NCBI GenBank assembly: GCA_015680685.1
Contig: MNCI01029357.1
Span: 65,869 to 129,868, forward strand
Length of the DNA: 64,000 nt
Direction of reading: 5' to 3'
Source of the DNA: Gnetum montanum
Lineage: Eukaryota; Streptophyta; Gnetopsida; Gnetales; Gnetaceae
Shown: one piece after another, positions 46,500-58,860 of the stretch
Numbering within the stretch: the first letter of the stretch is position 1
How the letters are laid out: each line of letters opens with the position of its first letter
The notes under the pieces: generated by a model
Databases searched by the model: none
What the model was told of the DNA's origin: nothing
Seen by the model: the letters and a program-made list of their open reading frames with translations, nothing else
Program-made: the position numbers and the translations under genes

Positions 46500-47030
46500 T
46501 TATATATTTGCAAAGCACTAGAAATGAGCCTTCCAAAGCTCTTTTGGATTTAGGTTTTGGTGTTAACTTAGTCTTTCAAGAAATGTATAAGGCCTGGAAC
46601 TCGCCTCGACTAAAGAAGAATAACATTCATTTAGAGCTAGCCGACCAATCCATCACTATTTCATTGGGACTAGTGGAGGACATTGTCACCACTATTTGTG
46701 GGCAGTTGTATCTAGCTAATTTCCTAGTGATGCAAGTAAAAAACTATGAGGAGAACTTCCTAATCATAATGGAAAGAGCATGGCTAAGTATGATTGATGT
46801 GTGCATAGGAATACATGATCTTTCCCTAGAGATATCAAAAGAAAGTGCATTTAAAAAGATCAAGAAAAAGAAAGTTTCATGCATTGGATATAGTGACATA
46901 GGGTGCAACTACATGCAAAACTCTTGGTTTGTACAATGCTTAACATTGCCTACATGCAACCATTGTGCACAAGTATCTAACATACAAAGATGCCTATATG
47001 CAGTAGCCACAAGATAGGAAGCCACCCATT
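46500..47030 (+). pseudogene. Athila-like protease (A2)
   Basis: An open 169-codon frame with NEPSKALLDLGFGVNLVFQEMYKAW, where Athila proteases read ALCDLGASVNL. The D-L-G triad form is typical of Athila. LADQSITISLGLVEDIVTTI and ENFLIIMERAWLSMIDVCIGIHDLSLEISKE follow in the usual order. The Gly-Ala after DLG is changed to Gly-Phe. It ends in a stop and the frame shifts before RT. Confidence 0.8.
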
Positions 47031-47159
47031 GGTTGACAACTGACCAAGAAAGAAATTCAACTGTATTCATGGAACCAACTGAGAGCTTAATTTGTGCCTA
47101 TATCGATAGCATAGATGCATTAGAGCAAGTCCATCGCCAACTTCCAAGAACTGACACCA

Positions 47160-48110
47160 AAAATATCAATTAGGGGAAGTTGGAAATCCATGATGAGTTT
47201 AAGAAAAAGCCCCTCAAATTAAAACCGTTGCGCACCGATATAGAGTATACATTACTCAAGAATGGAAAATTGATAATCATTAATGCTAAGATTTCTCTTT
47301 AACAAAATGAAAAACTGTTGAAGATAGTAAAAAAATGGTCAAAAGCCTTTGCTTGGTCATATCTCGAATTAACCGAAATAAATCCTAGGATATGCCAACA
47401 TAGAATTTACACTGACCCCTCTATGAAATCCCAACGACAATTGCAAAGATTACTAAAGCCAAAGCTTAAGAAATTAGGTAAAGAAGAAATTGAACAACTT
47501 CTAAAGATCGGGTCCATCTACCCCATTACTAATAGTGAATGGGTTAGTCCATTAGTCATTGTACCTAAAAAGGGAGGTAAATGGAGGGTGTGTATAAACT
47601 TTAGGCTATTAAACATGGCAACATTTAAAGATCATTTCCCATTACCATTCATTGACCAAGTCTTAGATACCATAGCGGGGCAGTGTTACTATAGTTTTCT
47701 GGATGGTTACAGTGGGTACAATCAAATCCAAATAGCACCAAAAGACAAAGCCAAAACTACATTCATGAGTCCTTTTGGGACATTTCCATATAGATAAATG
47801 TCGTTTGGGTTGTGCAATGCTCCAGAAACATTTCAACATTTGGTTCTTAGCATATTCTAGCAACAAATAGGGAATGGTGTGGAGGTTTATATGGAAAATT
47901 TCTCCACCTATGGAGTGGACTTTGAACAAGCATTGGACTAATTAGAGCAAGTACTGAAATGATATGTTGACACCAACCTAAGGCTTAATTAGTAGAAAAG
48001 CCACCTAATGGTCCAAAACGGCATTGTATTAGGACATAAAATTTCACAAACAAGAATAGAGGTAGACTTTGAAAAAATTAAAGTCATCCAAGGAATTACT
48101 CATCAACCTG
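47160..48110 (+). pseudogene. Athila-like reverse transcriptase (A2)
   Basis: Lead-in INPRICQHRIYTD is followed by LKPKLKKLGKEEIEQLLKIG, IYPITNSEWVSPLVIVPKKG, KWRVCINFRLLN (canonical DYRKLN), PLPFIDQVLDTIAGQCYYSF, LDGYSGYNQIQIAPKDK and MSPFGTFPYR.MSFGLCNAPETFQ. The active site is VYMENF at 47885-47902, where the family has VFMDDF, so both catalytic aspartates are lost. One stop splits the frame at 47797. The enzyme is dead, but the order and wording are plainly Athila. Confidence 0.88.
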
Positions 48111-48690
48111 AAACTGTAAAAGATATTTCATCATCCCTTGGACATACTGTCTATTATAGATGCTTCATTGAGAACTTTTGAATATTACAAAATCATTGGT
48201 AGAATTAACAAAAAAGGATGTACCCTTTGAATGGACCAAGGAATGTGAATTTGCTTTCCAAGCCTTGAAGTAGAAGCTCATAGAAACACCCATTCTACAA
48301 GCTCCTGACTGGTCCTGACTATTCCATATAATGACGAACACATCCAATTTTACTTTAGGAGTCATACTCACATAGTTAGATGACCACAAACCTCCCTATT
48401 ACATTCACTACATAAGTCAAAGTATTGTTGATGCACAACTTAACTACACCACAATAGAAAAAGTGTTAATAGTTGTGCCATTTTCATTAGAGAAATTTAG
48501 GCACTATGTGTTAGGCTATAAGATATTTGTACACACAGATGATAGTGTGAATTAGTTCCTTCTGAACAAACCAATAGTGAGCCCTCGCATTACACAATGG
48601 CTTGTGATCTTACAAGAGTTCGATCTGACGATAATAGATTGTAAAGGCATTGAGAATGCTATTGTTGATCATTTATCTTGGTTGCAGGTG
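48111..48690 (+). pseudogene. Athila-like RNase H (A2)
   Basis: Blocks are VPFEWTKECEFAFQALK, PILQAPDWS.LFHIMTNTSNFTLGVIL (canonical TDASN.A.G), YYIHYISQSIVDAQLNYTTIEK, VVPFSLEKFRHYVLGYKIFVHTDD, ITQWLVILQEFDLTIID and GIENAIVDHLSWL. The last block is the usual connection to integrase. There is a single RNase H, unlike the Tat element. Confidence 0.82.
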
Positions 48691-48899
48691 TAATAAACAA
48701 TCAATCACCCACTGATAAAAATTGGTAGAGTAGAATTTCTACTTATCCTCTTACACAAGAAACACCATAAGGACTGGACATTAAAAAGAAACAACAATTT
48801 CTCCACTGAGTCAAACATTTCATGGAAATCAAGAGACACCTTTACAAGGTGTGTTTCGATGGCTTGGTCTAATGGTGTGTTGCCAATGTAGTTCAATTT

Positions 48900-50030
48900 T
48901 GAGTTCTCCAAGATGCTCATGAGGGCCCTTATGGGGTTCATTATGCAAGGAGAAAAATGGCCATCAAAATCTTGATTCCAAGATATTATTGGCTTACATT
49001 ATTTCAGGATGCCCATCATTTTTTCCAATATTGTGAGTGCTGCTAATGCGATGGGGGAATGATTGCTAGAATGGAGTGTCCAAAACAATGGAGTCAACCC
49101 TTAGAACCCTTTGACATATGAGGTATTGGTTTTATGGGGCTTATTACACCAATTTCCAATGGAAAAGCATACATTATTGTTGTTGTTGACTATTTTACAA
49201 AATGAGTAGAAGTGGTCGCTGTTACTAACTATACATCGTCTACTGCTGCACGATCTGTTCAACAACAAATCATAAATAGGTTTGGTGTGCCTTGTGCACT
49301 TATTTTTAATAATGGCACACATTTTACAGGTGTGAATTTTTGAAATTTAATGCAATGCTTAGGAGTTTATCATAAACTTACTACACCATATCATCCTCAA
49401 GTGAATGGTCAAGCTGAAGTCATCAATAGAGAAATCACAAAAATTCTAATATGAACAATTAGAAAATATAGGTGAGACTGGAGCACCAAACTAAACGATC
49501 CTCTTTGGGCCTACCACTCCACATGGAAAATCCCTATAGGCTACTTTCCCTATGAGTTTGTGTATGGAAAACTTCCAACACTTCCTATCCAAGTTGAACT
49601 CTATACACTATCTACAGCATGTGACCTTAACCTTGACCTTAGTCTAGCATGGAAAGAATGGTTAATTAATCTTAACTTGCTAAAAGAAAATGGATTAGCC
49701 ACCTTGTCATCTAATGAACTGCATAATGCCTTCAACAAACAACATCATGACCTAAGAATTTGAAAAGTTAAATACCAACTAGGAGATAGGGTTCTTTATT
49801 GGAATTTCACACATGTATTGTAATGAACTAAATTTTAGACGTTGTGGAAAGGATCCTATACCATTCATGAAACTTTTTCTTTAGGGGCCATGATGATCTA
49901 TGAACTTGGAAGCCCAGATAAGAAATTGTTGGTCAACATCTAGAAAATCAAACCTTTCCATGAGCCCAAAATGGTTGGTACTAACACTACCTCTATTGAT
50001 GTACAACCCTGCTCATTATTTTAGATCTTC
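48900..50030 (+). pseudogene. Athila-like integrase (A2)
   Basis: The zinc-binding HHCC region reads GVHYARRKMAIKIL, RYYWLTLFQDAHHFFQYCECC. In the core, GIGFMGLITP stands where GIDFMGP is expected (first Asp to Gly), FTK.VEVVAVTNY follows, and ALIFNNGTHFTG has DNG changed to NNG. HPQVNGQAEVINREI keeps the Glu. The C-terminal part is DPLWAYHSTWKIPIGYFPYEFVYGKLPTLPI, a 67-codon open stretch (49560-49763), YQLGDRVLYWN and SPDKKLLVNI. Two of three catalytic residues are gone. Confidence 0.85.
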
Positions 50031-51596
50031 TCTTTCCAACTAAATCATGGGGGAGATGGCTGCCAATGCTAACCATTCTAAGCCCTCAGTTTCCTTTGTC
50101 TTTTTTGTTTTACACATTGTTTTTACACATTCTTCATGTTTACTTATTTTTTTATACCATCATTAACATTTTGACTATTTTGTTACATTTTGTTTGATTT
50201 ATGCTCCCTCGTCACATAAGAAGTTCTCACAATGGTGGGTTGTACTATAATGGTGTTGATTGGTAATGTTTGGTTTTTACCTTTAAATTTCAATGTAGAT
50301 CCTAAGATATGGTTTTTTTTTATAAAACAGGCAATGAGTCCATGTCATCCATTCATCCATTCAACTCTATGGTCTCCCTTTCTCTTGGAAATGTACTATC
50401 CATTTTTCTAAGCAAATGTATTAAAGAATTTGTGGCTTAGTATTCTTCAAACCAAAGAAGGATTCAAATGGATTGAAACGGATGTGACTTCAAGGGGATT
50501 TGATGCATTTGTGCTAGTTCTTCTCTTGGGTACTTGGATGTTTTTCATAAGTTTTCCTCCATTCCATTATCGACTAATATCAAGAAGTTGCATGAATCAA
50601 ATAAGTCTTTGCATGGTGTGGTTCTCACATATAAAAAATGGTGGGAATTCAAAGAACACCCCTTAGACATCATAAAGGAACATGGGATACAAGCACTAGT
50701 TACAGTAGTAAAAAGACATGTTACCCATTTCTAAAGGTTCCCTGTAACTAGGGCCCTTTCTCACTTCCTACTTCTCGATTTTTTTCTTGTTGGAATGGTG
50801 GTTGCTTTGTAGAAGCATTCTTGATTCTTCAGGAGGATGGACTAGTCAAGTGTGTTGATGTGAGGTCACTAGATGTGGATAGTTTTAATTTGGATTTGGG
50901 ATGAATTTTATTAAGTCACCCTAACCACCCACAACACAAGGGACTTTACATGACCTTGATTTTGGAATTTCATTTCACTCTCTCTTATCTTTCCATATTG
51001 CTTTCCATATTCCATCTCATTGTCAATTTTATGATTAGTCCATATTTTGACCAACATATTGTTATTCTTCGGTAAATTCTTAAGGGTAAATTCTTAACTA
51101 TTATTTCCATATGCTATTCTTAGAGCCTATGGACTCTTTGTTTTGTGGGTTTGTTAGGGCATAAAGGGCATGAGCCTACTTTAGGGAGGATCCACTGGCA
51201 TCCCTTTTTGGTGAAATTGTTAAGTTCTTTTCCCTTAAACATTTCTTGTAATCAACTATTTTTTGTTTCACCCCATCCATGACAACCATTTTTGTTTTTG
51301 TTTTATAGGGTTCACCGTTGTTATTTATCTAATCTTTCTTATTCTTTCATTTTCCATCCTTTTGATATTGATGATTTTCTCTTAGTCATGAGGGCCTATC
51401 ATAAATTTTTCCATTCCATTACTTATCTCACCCCTACATCTTGGATAGTTATCAGTTACAAACCTCTAACATAGTATCTACCATACCCAAAACCTAGCCA
51501 ATGTGCTTCATATGGAGGCAAGGTATCAACTACATCATATCCTATCTATCCTTGCTAATTTGTGATTGTGTTTTGTGTGCAAATGGCAATTACATG

Positions 51597-51820
51597 ATCA
51601 ATGGAATAGGATAGGAGGGAGCACTTACGATGGATTGGAGCAAGAGAATTTACACAAGGAACAAGCTTGATCATGTGGCCATGGATGAATAATTATGGTG
51701 ATTACATGAATAATGGACTGGGATAGGAGGGAGCACTTAGGATGGACTAGAGCAAGAGCATTTACGCAAGGAACAAGCTTGGTCATGTCACCATGGATGA
51801 ACAATAGTGTGCACATTTTT
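51597..51820. repeat. Tandem duplication of about 112 bp
   Basis: Two neighbouring units share 'gataggagggagcactta', 'atgga(t/c)t(g/a)gagcaagag' and 'aaggaacaagcttg(a/g)tcatgt'. The offset between matching bases is 112. Confidence 0.8.
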
Positions 51821-51848
51821 GACATTAGCAGTAATGCACCTCATTTTC

Positions 51849-51872
51849 TTTTCTCTCTCTCTCTCTCTCTCA
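51849..51872. repeat. CT microsatellite
   Basis: A run of about ten CT units in the A2 3' region. Confidence 0.85.
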
Positions 51873-52078
51873 TCAAGCTATCGAATGAGGGTTTGGATGT
51901 CAACTATTTATAGTGTTCACCACAATGGTTATGAACACCAATGCTATAATACATTTGTCAATCTATTCACTGGGCACCTTGAGTCTATCATTCCATGTCA
52001 CAGTTAGTTGTTGTTCAGTTAATAATTCCATACCTTCCCAAGATTTTGTAAGGAACTTGAGGATGCATTTTCATTCAG

Positions 52079-52089
52079 TCATGGGGGTA
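52079..52089 (+). other. Polypurine tract of A2
   Basis: The string tcatgggggta directly precedes the TGATGG start of the 3' LTR. Related strings (gcgggggta, gtgggggta) precede the other LTRs of this family. Confidence 0.75.
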
Positions 52090-52963
52090 TGATGGGTCCT
52101 AATATCAGACCTATCATATTAGATCCGTGATATTGGATACACGATATCATAGCAAAGCAAGCGACATTAGATACACGATGTCGAGACCTATCTCATTGCC
52201 TATAAATAAGAGATAGGGGCACTTGATGTTGGATATTTTTTCTTAGTCCCTTAGCCAAAAATCTTGTAGTTTTTCCTTTCCAAAGTTAGAATTATTTCTG
52301 AGTGCCTACAATAGGAGTCATAAAGTGAATAAATATTTATTTGAGCATTGTGTACCTAAGAACACATTGTGTTTGGAAATAAAGACAAACTTTGTGATAA
52401 ACCTTGCAACATTCAGAATAGATTAATTATTTATTTTAATGTTATCTACTATTATTTAATGTTATTTACTATTTTTAATACTTTCATTAGTTAATTAATG
52501 TTATTTATTTAGAATTATTAATTATTAATTATCAACAAATTAGCACACTCAGCACAACCACTTCGAGCATACATGAAACACTTGGTACCCAGTAACAACT
52601 AACGTTTGGTAATCCCAGTAGTGTTACAATGGTTTAGGATGTGTCTAGAGAGTGGAAATGGATGTCAGTGTTAGGATTTCATTCACATTAGAGTTACAAA
52701 AACCCATTAGTTAATTAAATTTTTTCATTGCATATACTTAGGAGACCAAGATAGAAAATATAAGAAAAACATAAAAATCATATACCTCGCGTTTACTTAA
52801 CCATAAAATTGTGTTTTACATGTAAGCTTGGGAAGACAATGACTACATAACTCATCCTTGTTTTGTGAAGGCACATAAGCACTTAATCCTTGGAGTTTGA
52901 CTGGATCACACATGAATGCTTGTATTTGTATGGTTGGGTGTAGGGGTACCTCACCGCTCATCA
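52090..52963 (+). repeat. Athila-like element A2, 3' LTR (874 bp)
   Basis: It starts TGATGGGTCC and ends GCTCATCA. The TATA box TATAAATAAG is at 52201. It matches the 5' LTR over its whole length with scattered changes, so the copy is old. A target duplication is not evident (gagaa before, aagta after). Confidence 0.88.
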
Positions 52964-53790
52964 AAGTAGTTCTTAATTTTCACAATTACACCTTAAAGGA
53001 AGGATGCAATACATTCCTCACTATTTTGAGCAATAACATGATTACTCTATGGGAATGTGTTCATCTAAGATCAATGGTTTTCCATTGTGATGTTGTATGG
53101 CTATATTTACCTCATCATGAAGATATGTCCATTTGCTAATGTTTCATAAAAGTTAAGATTCTCTAAATTCCAAGCACCTTGAACTACTAATGACTTGTTG
53201 TTTTAGAGACAAGTTGCTTAAAACTTTTCTTCAACTTCAAGATTGAATTTCACTTGGAAGATTTGTTCTAATCTTGCAAAATTCAGGGCACCTTCTCATG
53301 AACCTGATAAATACATACTCCCTATATCTTATAGGATTATGAATGATACTTGGCTCTACATATTATGTGAATATTATTATTATTTCTATCTACATTTGTG
53401 TACCTCATCCTTTTTGTTGCTGTTCAAAAAAGGGAAGAGTGGTATGGTTAAATTGGTATGATTACTAACCCATTTTATTAAGTTTTGAACATCACAAAAA
53501 AGGAGGAGATTGTGCACCTTTTGGTGTGCTCAAAATGTTAAGTAAAATTGAGACATAAGTTATTTGTATGGTAGTATAGTTATTGTGTTTTTAGGACTAC
53601 GTACATGGGGAATCAAGATGAGCGAAAGAAGATACAAAATGAACTATCCTAGAGATCAAAGAACAAGTTCATCCACATGTACTCAAAAAAACATGCAAAG
53701 AATGTGAACAAGGACATGATATTGTATAATAGAACTAGACATCATTAAAGGATACAGAAGATCAAGGTAATGAATGATGCATTCATCATG
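52964..53790. other. Unassigned spacer
   Basis: No retrotransposon domain is recognised. Frames of 72-80 codons (52897-53461) lack motifs, the first overlapping the LTR end. It may be older, unrecognisable repeat DNA. Confidence 0.4.
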
Positions 53791-54060
53791 TAAGAGGAAG
53801 ATGAAAAAAGACGTCTCTAGGAAGTAGTAGACATGTTGGTAGATTTGGGATGAACTTAAAGAAAATTTGAAAAGACATCTTTAGAAACAACAAGAAGTCT
53901 TTCCCTAACCAAGAACATCTTTCATGAGACAAAGATGTCTTTATAGAATGTAGATCAAATACAAAAGGTGTCTTCCATTGAGTAAAGACATCTTCTAGGA
54001 TGGAGACTTTGGAAAAAAATCTTTCAAAAAATAAAGAAATCATAGATTTGAAGGAAAATT
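53791..54060. repeat. Degenerate 'aagacatctt' repeat
   Basis: The words gacgtctc, gacatcttt, gaagtcttt, aacatcttt, agatgtcttt, ggtgtcttcc, gacatcttc and gacatctc occur at intervals of about 30 bases in both orientations. The 96-codon minus frame (53786-54076) is a by-product. Confidence 0.5.
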
Positions 54061-56750
54061 TAGAGAGACATCTCAAACATCCTCAATATTCTCATACTCA
54101 CATCCACCATATGTCACCCCCAAGAACACAAGAAGGTTTTGCATCACAACATCAATAAGAGAATGCCACTTGTGCTGCAAACATACACATAAATGATAAC
54201 ACTCATAGATCTCAACTAAAGTCTCAAAAATGTCCCTTATAGAGGAAAGGTCGTAAGCCAAAGCAAAACAATCATGGACCTACTACATCACTTAAAATAA
54301 CACAAGGCCAATCTAATGCAACAAACTTCCTTACAAAAATGATGTCTCCTAATCATACACAAAAGCCAATAACCATTACCACTCCAACACAAGACAAATG
54401 ATAGGCCTATCATTGTGAAGAGATAGAAGAATCCATGCATCACCAACAATAATAAAAGGTGCACTATGGACCAGAAATTTAAAATATTAACATAACCCCT
54501 ATACTGGTCCACCATAAAGTTCAAGAGCAAGTGTGTGTGCAAAACTCAATCTACGCAGTAGCTACTAAACTAGAAGACACTCGATGGCTTGAAAATGAGA
54601 ATATAAAACTGTCTCAAAGATGCATGAAACTAACTAATTTTATTATCAGTTATGGAATTTTCTAATTCTTCATATGTTTTTCATTTCTTAATATTTCACT
54701 TTTCTCTATATTTTTCTCTTTTCTTGAGTCATTCGCTTAATGTTTTATGAATGTATTTTATGTTTTTATTAATAAAAATGCCAAGTCATGATGCAAAAGT
54801 CAATGCTATGTGTTGGGTTTTTTGTGCTATGCTATTAAGATGATTGGGTAAGTAATTATGTAAAGTAGTGAGGCCACCTCATCCATCCCTCTGGTTCTTT
54901 GAATAAAAAATATTTTTTATGAAAACAATTTGGCTCTTCTTTTATGAAACTAAAATTAATCAATGATCATTGTACCTCAAAGAAATAGGGAATGAACAAG
55001 TGGAAATGCTAAGGGTGTGACCTCAAGGGAACTTGTTGGGTTCTCTTCTTGATTTCCTTCATCTGGTTTATGACTCCTATTGGAATGTATCATCACTCCT
55101 CCATCAACTAATAAAAAGGAAGATCTATCTTTACATGGTGTGGTTCCCATTAAGAAAAAACAAAACAAAGAATAAGAAGAAGAAGAAAATCAATGAAGAA
55201 GAAGAAAATCAAAGAATAAGAAGAAACAAAAACAATAATTTGAAATCAAAGAACACCCCTTAGACACAATAACAGGCTACAAGAATTGGTTATGAGGTTG
55301 GAAAGACATGTTACCCATGCCTGATGATGCCCCTCTAACTAAGGCTCCTTCTTTCATCTTCTCATTTCTTCTCTTTTTAGAGTGATTATTATTCTTTGAG
55401 GTGCTTATGGACTCATGATGGTTGGTAGGATGGAACACATGAATGTGAGGTTACTATTTATGGTATGGACTTGGTCTAAACTTGGATGGATAGGTATGTT
55501 GATCATTTTAATCACATTTGTCACAAGAACCTATTGTGGACATGGTCAAGTACCTTACATCCCAATCTCTGCAATCCCTTCTCATAACATTATTCACCTC
55601 ATTGCTACATGAAATTATGAGCCTTTTAGTTTTGTGTAGTAGAGTGTAACATCCTAACCATGATAGTTGTATGTTGTTTGGAATGAATGGATGATCTACA
55701 TTTAACTTCTCAAGTGCCCATAGACATGTATAGAAGTGGTTATGCAAGGGCATTATGGTAGGAGCCTGCTTTTTGGAGGACCCACTTGCATAACTTTTGT
55801 TGATCATGGCTTTGAACTAACCCTCACATCTTCTAGAACATTAAAGATAGTTTCTGTAACTTTATTCATGATTTTGGGACTACTTGTCATATTTTAATTC
55901 ATTTTTCCTATTTTTCTATTTCCATATCCATTAATATTTCTTAACCATCTTCTGAATTGGACCTTTGGTTTCAATTATTCAGAAACTTATGTGCTTCCAG
56001 AGTTTTTCTTATTAGTCATGGGGGCTAGGAATCTTTTCTTTAAAATTATAAAATTTTTTATAACATCCTATTTTTGAACATCATGGTAACTAATAGTAAT
56101 TGATCAAAATAATGCAAACAACCTAATGATTTTAGTTACCTCATAGCCTTGGACATAGTATGTTATAATCACCTTATTCTTCAATGAAAACTAAGGGATC
56201 CAAAAAGGGTTAATTATTAAGGAAATTTTATGAGAACTAATGTTGATCCTTTGGTGACTACAGGTGATGCTAAAAGAAACACCTAAGGAAGAAGGTATTT
56301 TGGCAAGCAAAAAAAACAAATCCAAGAGAAGAACAATAGAGGATATGACCATGGACAAATCATAGCACATACAAGATAGTAGCTCAAACATCACATGTTT
56401 GCTAGATCCATGGGACAATGAGAAGAAATCTTAGTCCATCCTTCAAGAATGTTCTACATAATTAGAGAAGCATTAACATAACAATCAAGGTTTAAAGTTA
56501 GTGACTGCTAGCAACAACATGAAGAATCATCTTCAATGGATTCTTGAAGACCTCTACAAATTTTGTAATCTTAAAAGTCTATGTAGACTTTTTGTCACCC
56601 TATCATTTTGTATGCATCCACTAGAATAAAATTGTATTATGTGCCACTCAGAGTCAGTTAGTAGTTAATGTTAGTCAATAATTCCATACCTTCCCAATTT
56701 TGTAAAGAAAGCTTAGTCCTATACTGTTAACTCGAGCTTTCTTTACAAAA
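54061..56750 (+). mobile_element. Athila-like copy A3, pol-less interior
   Basis: Its first part (54070-54620) matches post-gag sequence of A4 (61690-62250): 'caatattctcatactca', 'acacaagaagg', 'caatgaaagaatgc..cttgtg'. It then passes, with no protease, RT or integrase, into the 3' region shared with A1, A2 and A4 (from about 54990). It is truncated at the left, so gag is absent or outside. No long ORF exists; minus frames of 99, 84 and 75 codons lack motifs. It is best seen as a non-autonomous derivative that relied on pol of elements like A2. Confidence 0.65.
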
Positions 56751-56752
56751 TT
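56696..56752. repeat. Perfect 18-bp inverted repeat beside the polypurine tract of A3
   Basis: The left arm aattttgtaaagaaagct (56696-56713) and the right arm agctttctttacaaaatt (56735-56752) are exact reverse complements around a 21-base loop. The right arm replaces the sequence found here in A2 and A5. Confidence 0.9.
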
Positions 56753-56761
56753 GCGGGGGTA
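56751..56761 (+). other. Polypurine tract of A3
   Basis: The string ttgcgggggta precedes the LTR start TGATGAACC. Confidence 0.7.
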
Positions 56762-57703
56762 TGATGAACCATTAGATGGCTGGGTTATCTGATAAAAATT
56801 TAAATTTTTGGTTGGCTCCAATATCTTAGCCTCAATATCCTAGATTTAATAACAAGGGCTTGATGTTAGGTATCTGATGTCGAGGCTCTGACATCAGGTG
56901 ACGGAATGTCAGATATTTGATATCACAAGATATACACCAACCTATAAATATAGCACTTGGGTGCATGGTTTAGACATTACTTTTAATATTTTTGGATTAT
57001 TTTTCATAGTTTTATTAATAGAGTAGCAAAATTCTTATAGTTTTATTCTGTAATCTTAGAGAATAGTCAGTGAGTATCCACAGAGTGGATCTGAGTTAGT
57101 TGTATGGAGTCTTGTTGAAGTGGCAATGTACCTACACATATTTCATGAATGTAAATAAGATCAAGATTGATTCTTATTCATTGCAACACTTTGACTAAGA
57201 TTACATTTACCTTCCATGCAATCTAATTTTCATGTACTTAGTTAATATTTACATTTCAATGCATGATAATTAATTTAAACACATAAGTACAATCACTTCA
57301 AGCATGTGTATGAATCTTGGTAATCCTTTCAATGCTTAACATTTGGTAACCCAACAAGGTTATATGTGTTTAGGATGTGCATGAAAAGTGGGATTGGATA
57401 CTTATGGTAGGGTAGTTGATTATTAATTAGCAATTAAATTAGTTGAATTGATTATAAATTGAATTTCAACATATTCTAAATTATAGAACAATAAAATATA
57501 AAATAATGAAAATCATATACCCCACTCTAGTCTAAACCATATGTGACAAAACTACCACTAGTCCAAGTCAAAAGACAATGAATTGCAATCAAGGTATACT
57601 GATCTAGATGCCACAACTACTCCCATCCATAGAATTCGACCAGATCATCCATTAAAACTTGTGATTTGTATGGTTGGGCATAGGGGTACCTCATCACTCA
57701 TCA
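56762..57703 (+). repeat. Athila-like copy A3, 3' LTR (942 bp)
   Basis: It starts TGATGAACC and ends CACTCATCA, with TATAAATA at 56943-56950. It carries the family's 'ttgtatggttgggca' and 'ggggtacctcat' close to the end. It is related to, but clearly diverged from, the A2 LTRs, especially in the first half. Confidence 0.82.
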
Positions 57704-58860
57704 CATACTTTACTTAGCTAATGATACATGATCTTTTTATTGATTTAGCACCCTCACACTGTAGTCAACGAGATCCCAAAACTCATGAATGCATTTAATA
57801 GCTATGCACTTCTAACGCACTAACAAACAATGTATCTCATATCTTGCAGCTCCTTTACTAAGTTGGCTAAGTACCTATATCTTGATATTTTTTCTTTGAA
57901 AGAATTCCTCTAGGTCCATATGGGCTAGAAGTAGAGTTTGATCATTTAGCATCTATCCTCCCCTCTAGATGTGAAACCTATCCATAAAAGCAGAAGTGAG
58001 TCAACTAAATTATCATATAATTAAGCACAAATATATCAACTCATGCATAATTCACCCTTCTAACATATATACATTGTTCAAAGGATTTTGGAATAAAGTA
58101 ACAAGCCTATGACCCAACATTAAAGTATTAGCAACATTGAATTTGGAGTATTTTTGCGACTCCCATATGTGGAATAACTCAAAAATCCCTATTGAATAGG
58201 TAATTCCATGATGGTCCAACACTATAGGAGCCTTAGGATTAACCTAAATGTATTCTAGAATTTAGTTGGAAGATTTAGCTAGTATTTTCTTTGCAATTAC
58301 ACTAGAGACATTAGTAGCTAAGTGTAACCATAGTGTAACACTATAATTCTATAATAGGCACTACAAGAACTTTTTGGCCCTAGGCATGAATCATACATAA
58401 GCCTTATCATGGAGTGTCATGTTTGGCATGGGGCTATTCTAGAAAGTAATTCCAAAACAACAAAGAATGCCAACCACATCCACTACAATGAGAATTTGCT
58501 TCAAAAATGACCTATAGTTACCCAAATAAACTTGCTAAGTATTAGAACCATCATGACATAAAAAAGCCACATAAACAACATTTAACTAATCCTAGTGTGA
58601 ATAAAAAAGACATGTACAAGGTAATTAAATTGAAATGCATTAATGAAAATAGCATAAGATAGCATGATAGTAGGTAGATTAAGTTTTGAGCTTAGCATAA
58701 AACTAGCTGATAGTCTAAATCCCCTTGGTAGCATAAAGATAAACAAGCTAGTCTAAAAAAATCATCAACATGGAAGAACTATTTAAATTAGTGTGAAGTA
58801 CCATTCAAGTTAAAATAAAAATAATTAAAATATTTTACTTCATAAAATAAAACACCCTAG
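57704..58860. other. Unassigned AT-rich spacer
   Basis: Between A3 and A4. I see no LTR ends, coding blocks or tandem repeats, and no open frame worth reporting. Confidence 0.4.

Larger units (their letters stand above)
50031..52078 (+). mobile_element. A2 region between integrase and 3' LTR
   Basis: About 2 kb without a credible long ORF. Its first part (50330-50720) is shared with A1, A3 and A4: 'tggattgaaacggatgtga', 'ttgcatggtgtggttc', 'aagaacaccccttagacatc', 'gacatgttacccat'. Further on, 50750-51250 resembles 55330-55800. Short frames of 78 and 66 codons at 50430-50734 overlap this conserved part. Autonomous Athila elements often have an additional ORF here, but only relics could remain. 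Confidence 0.65.

Noticed and set aside
55033-55263. 76-codon Lys/Asn-rich plus frame
   Set aside because: Composed of an AAG/AAA-rich low-complexity tract inside the conserved A3 3' domain; homologous positions in A2 and A4 do not keep the frame.
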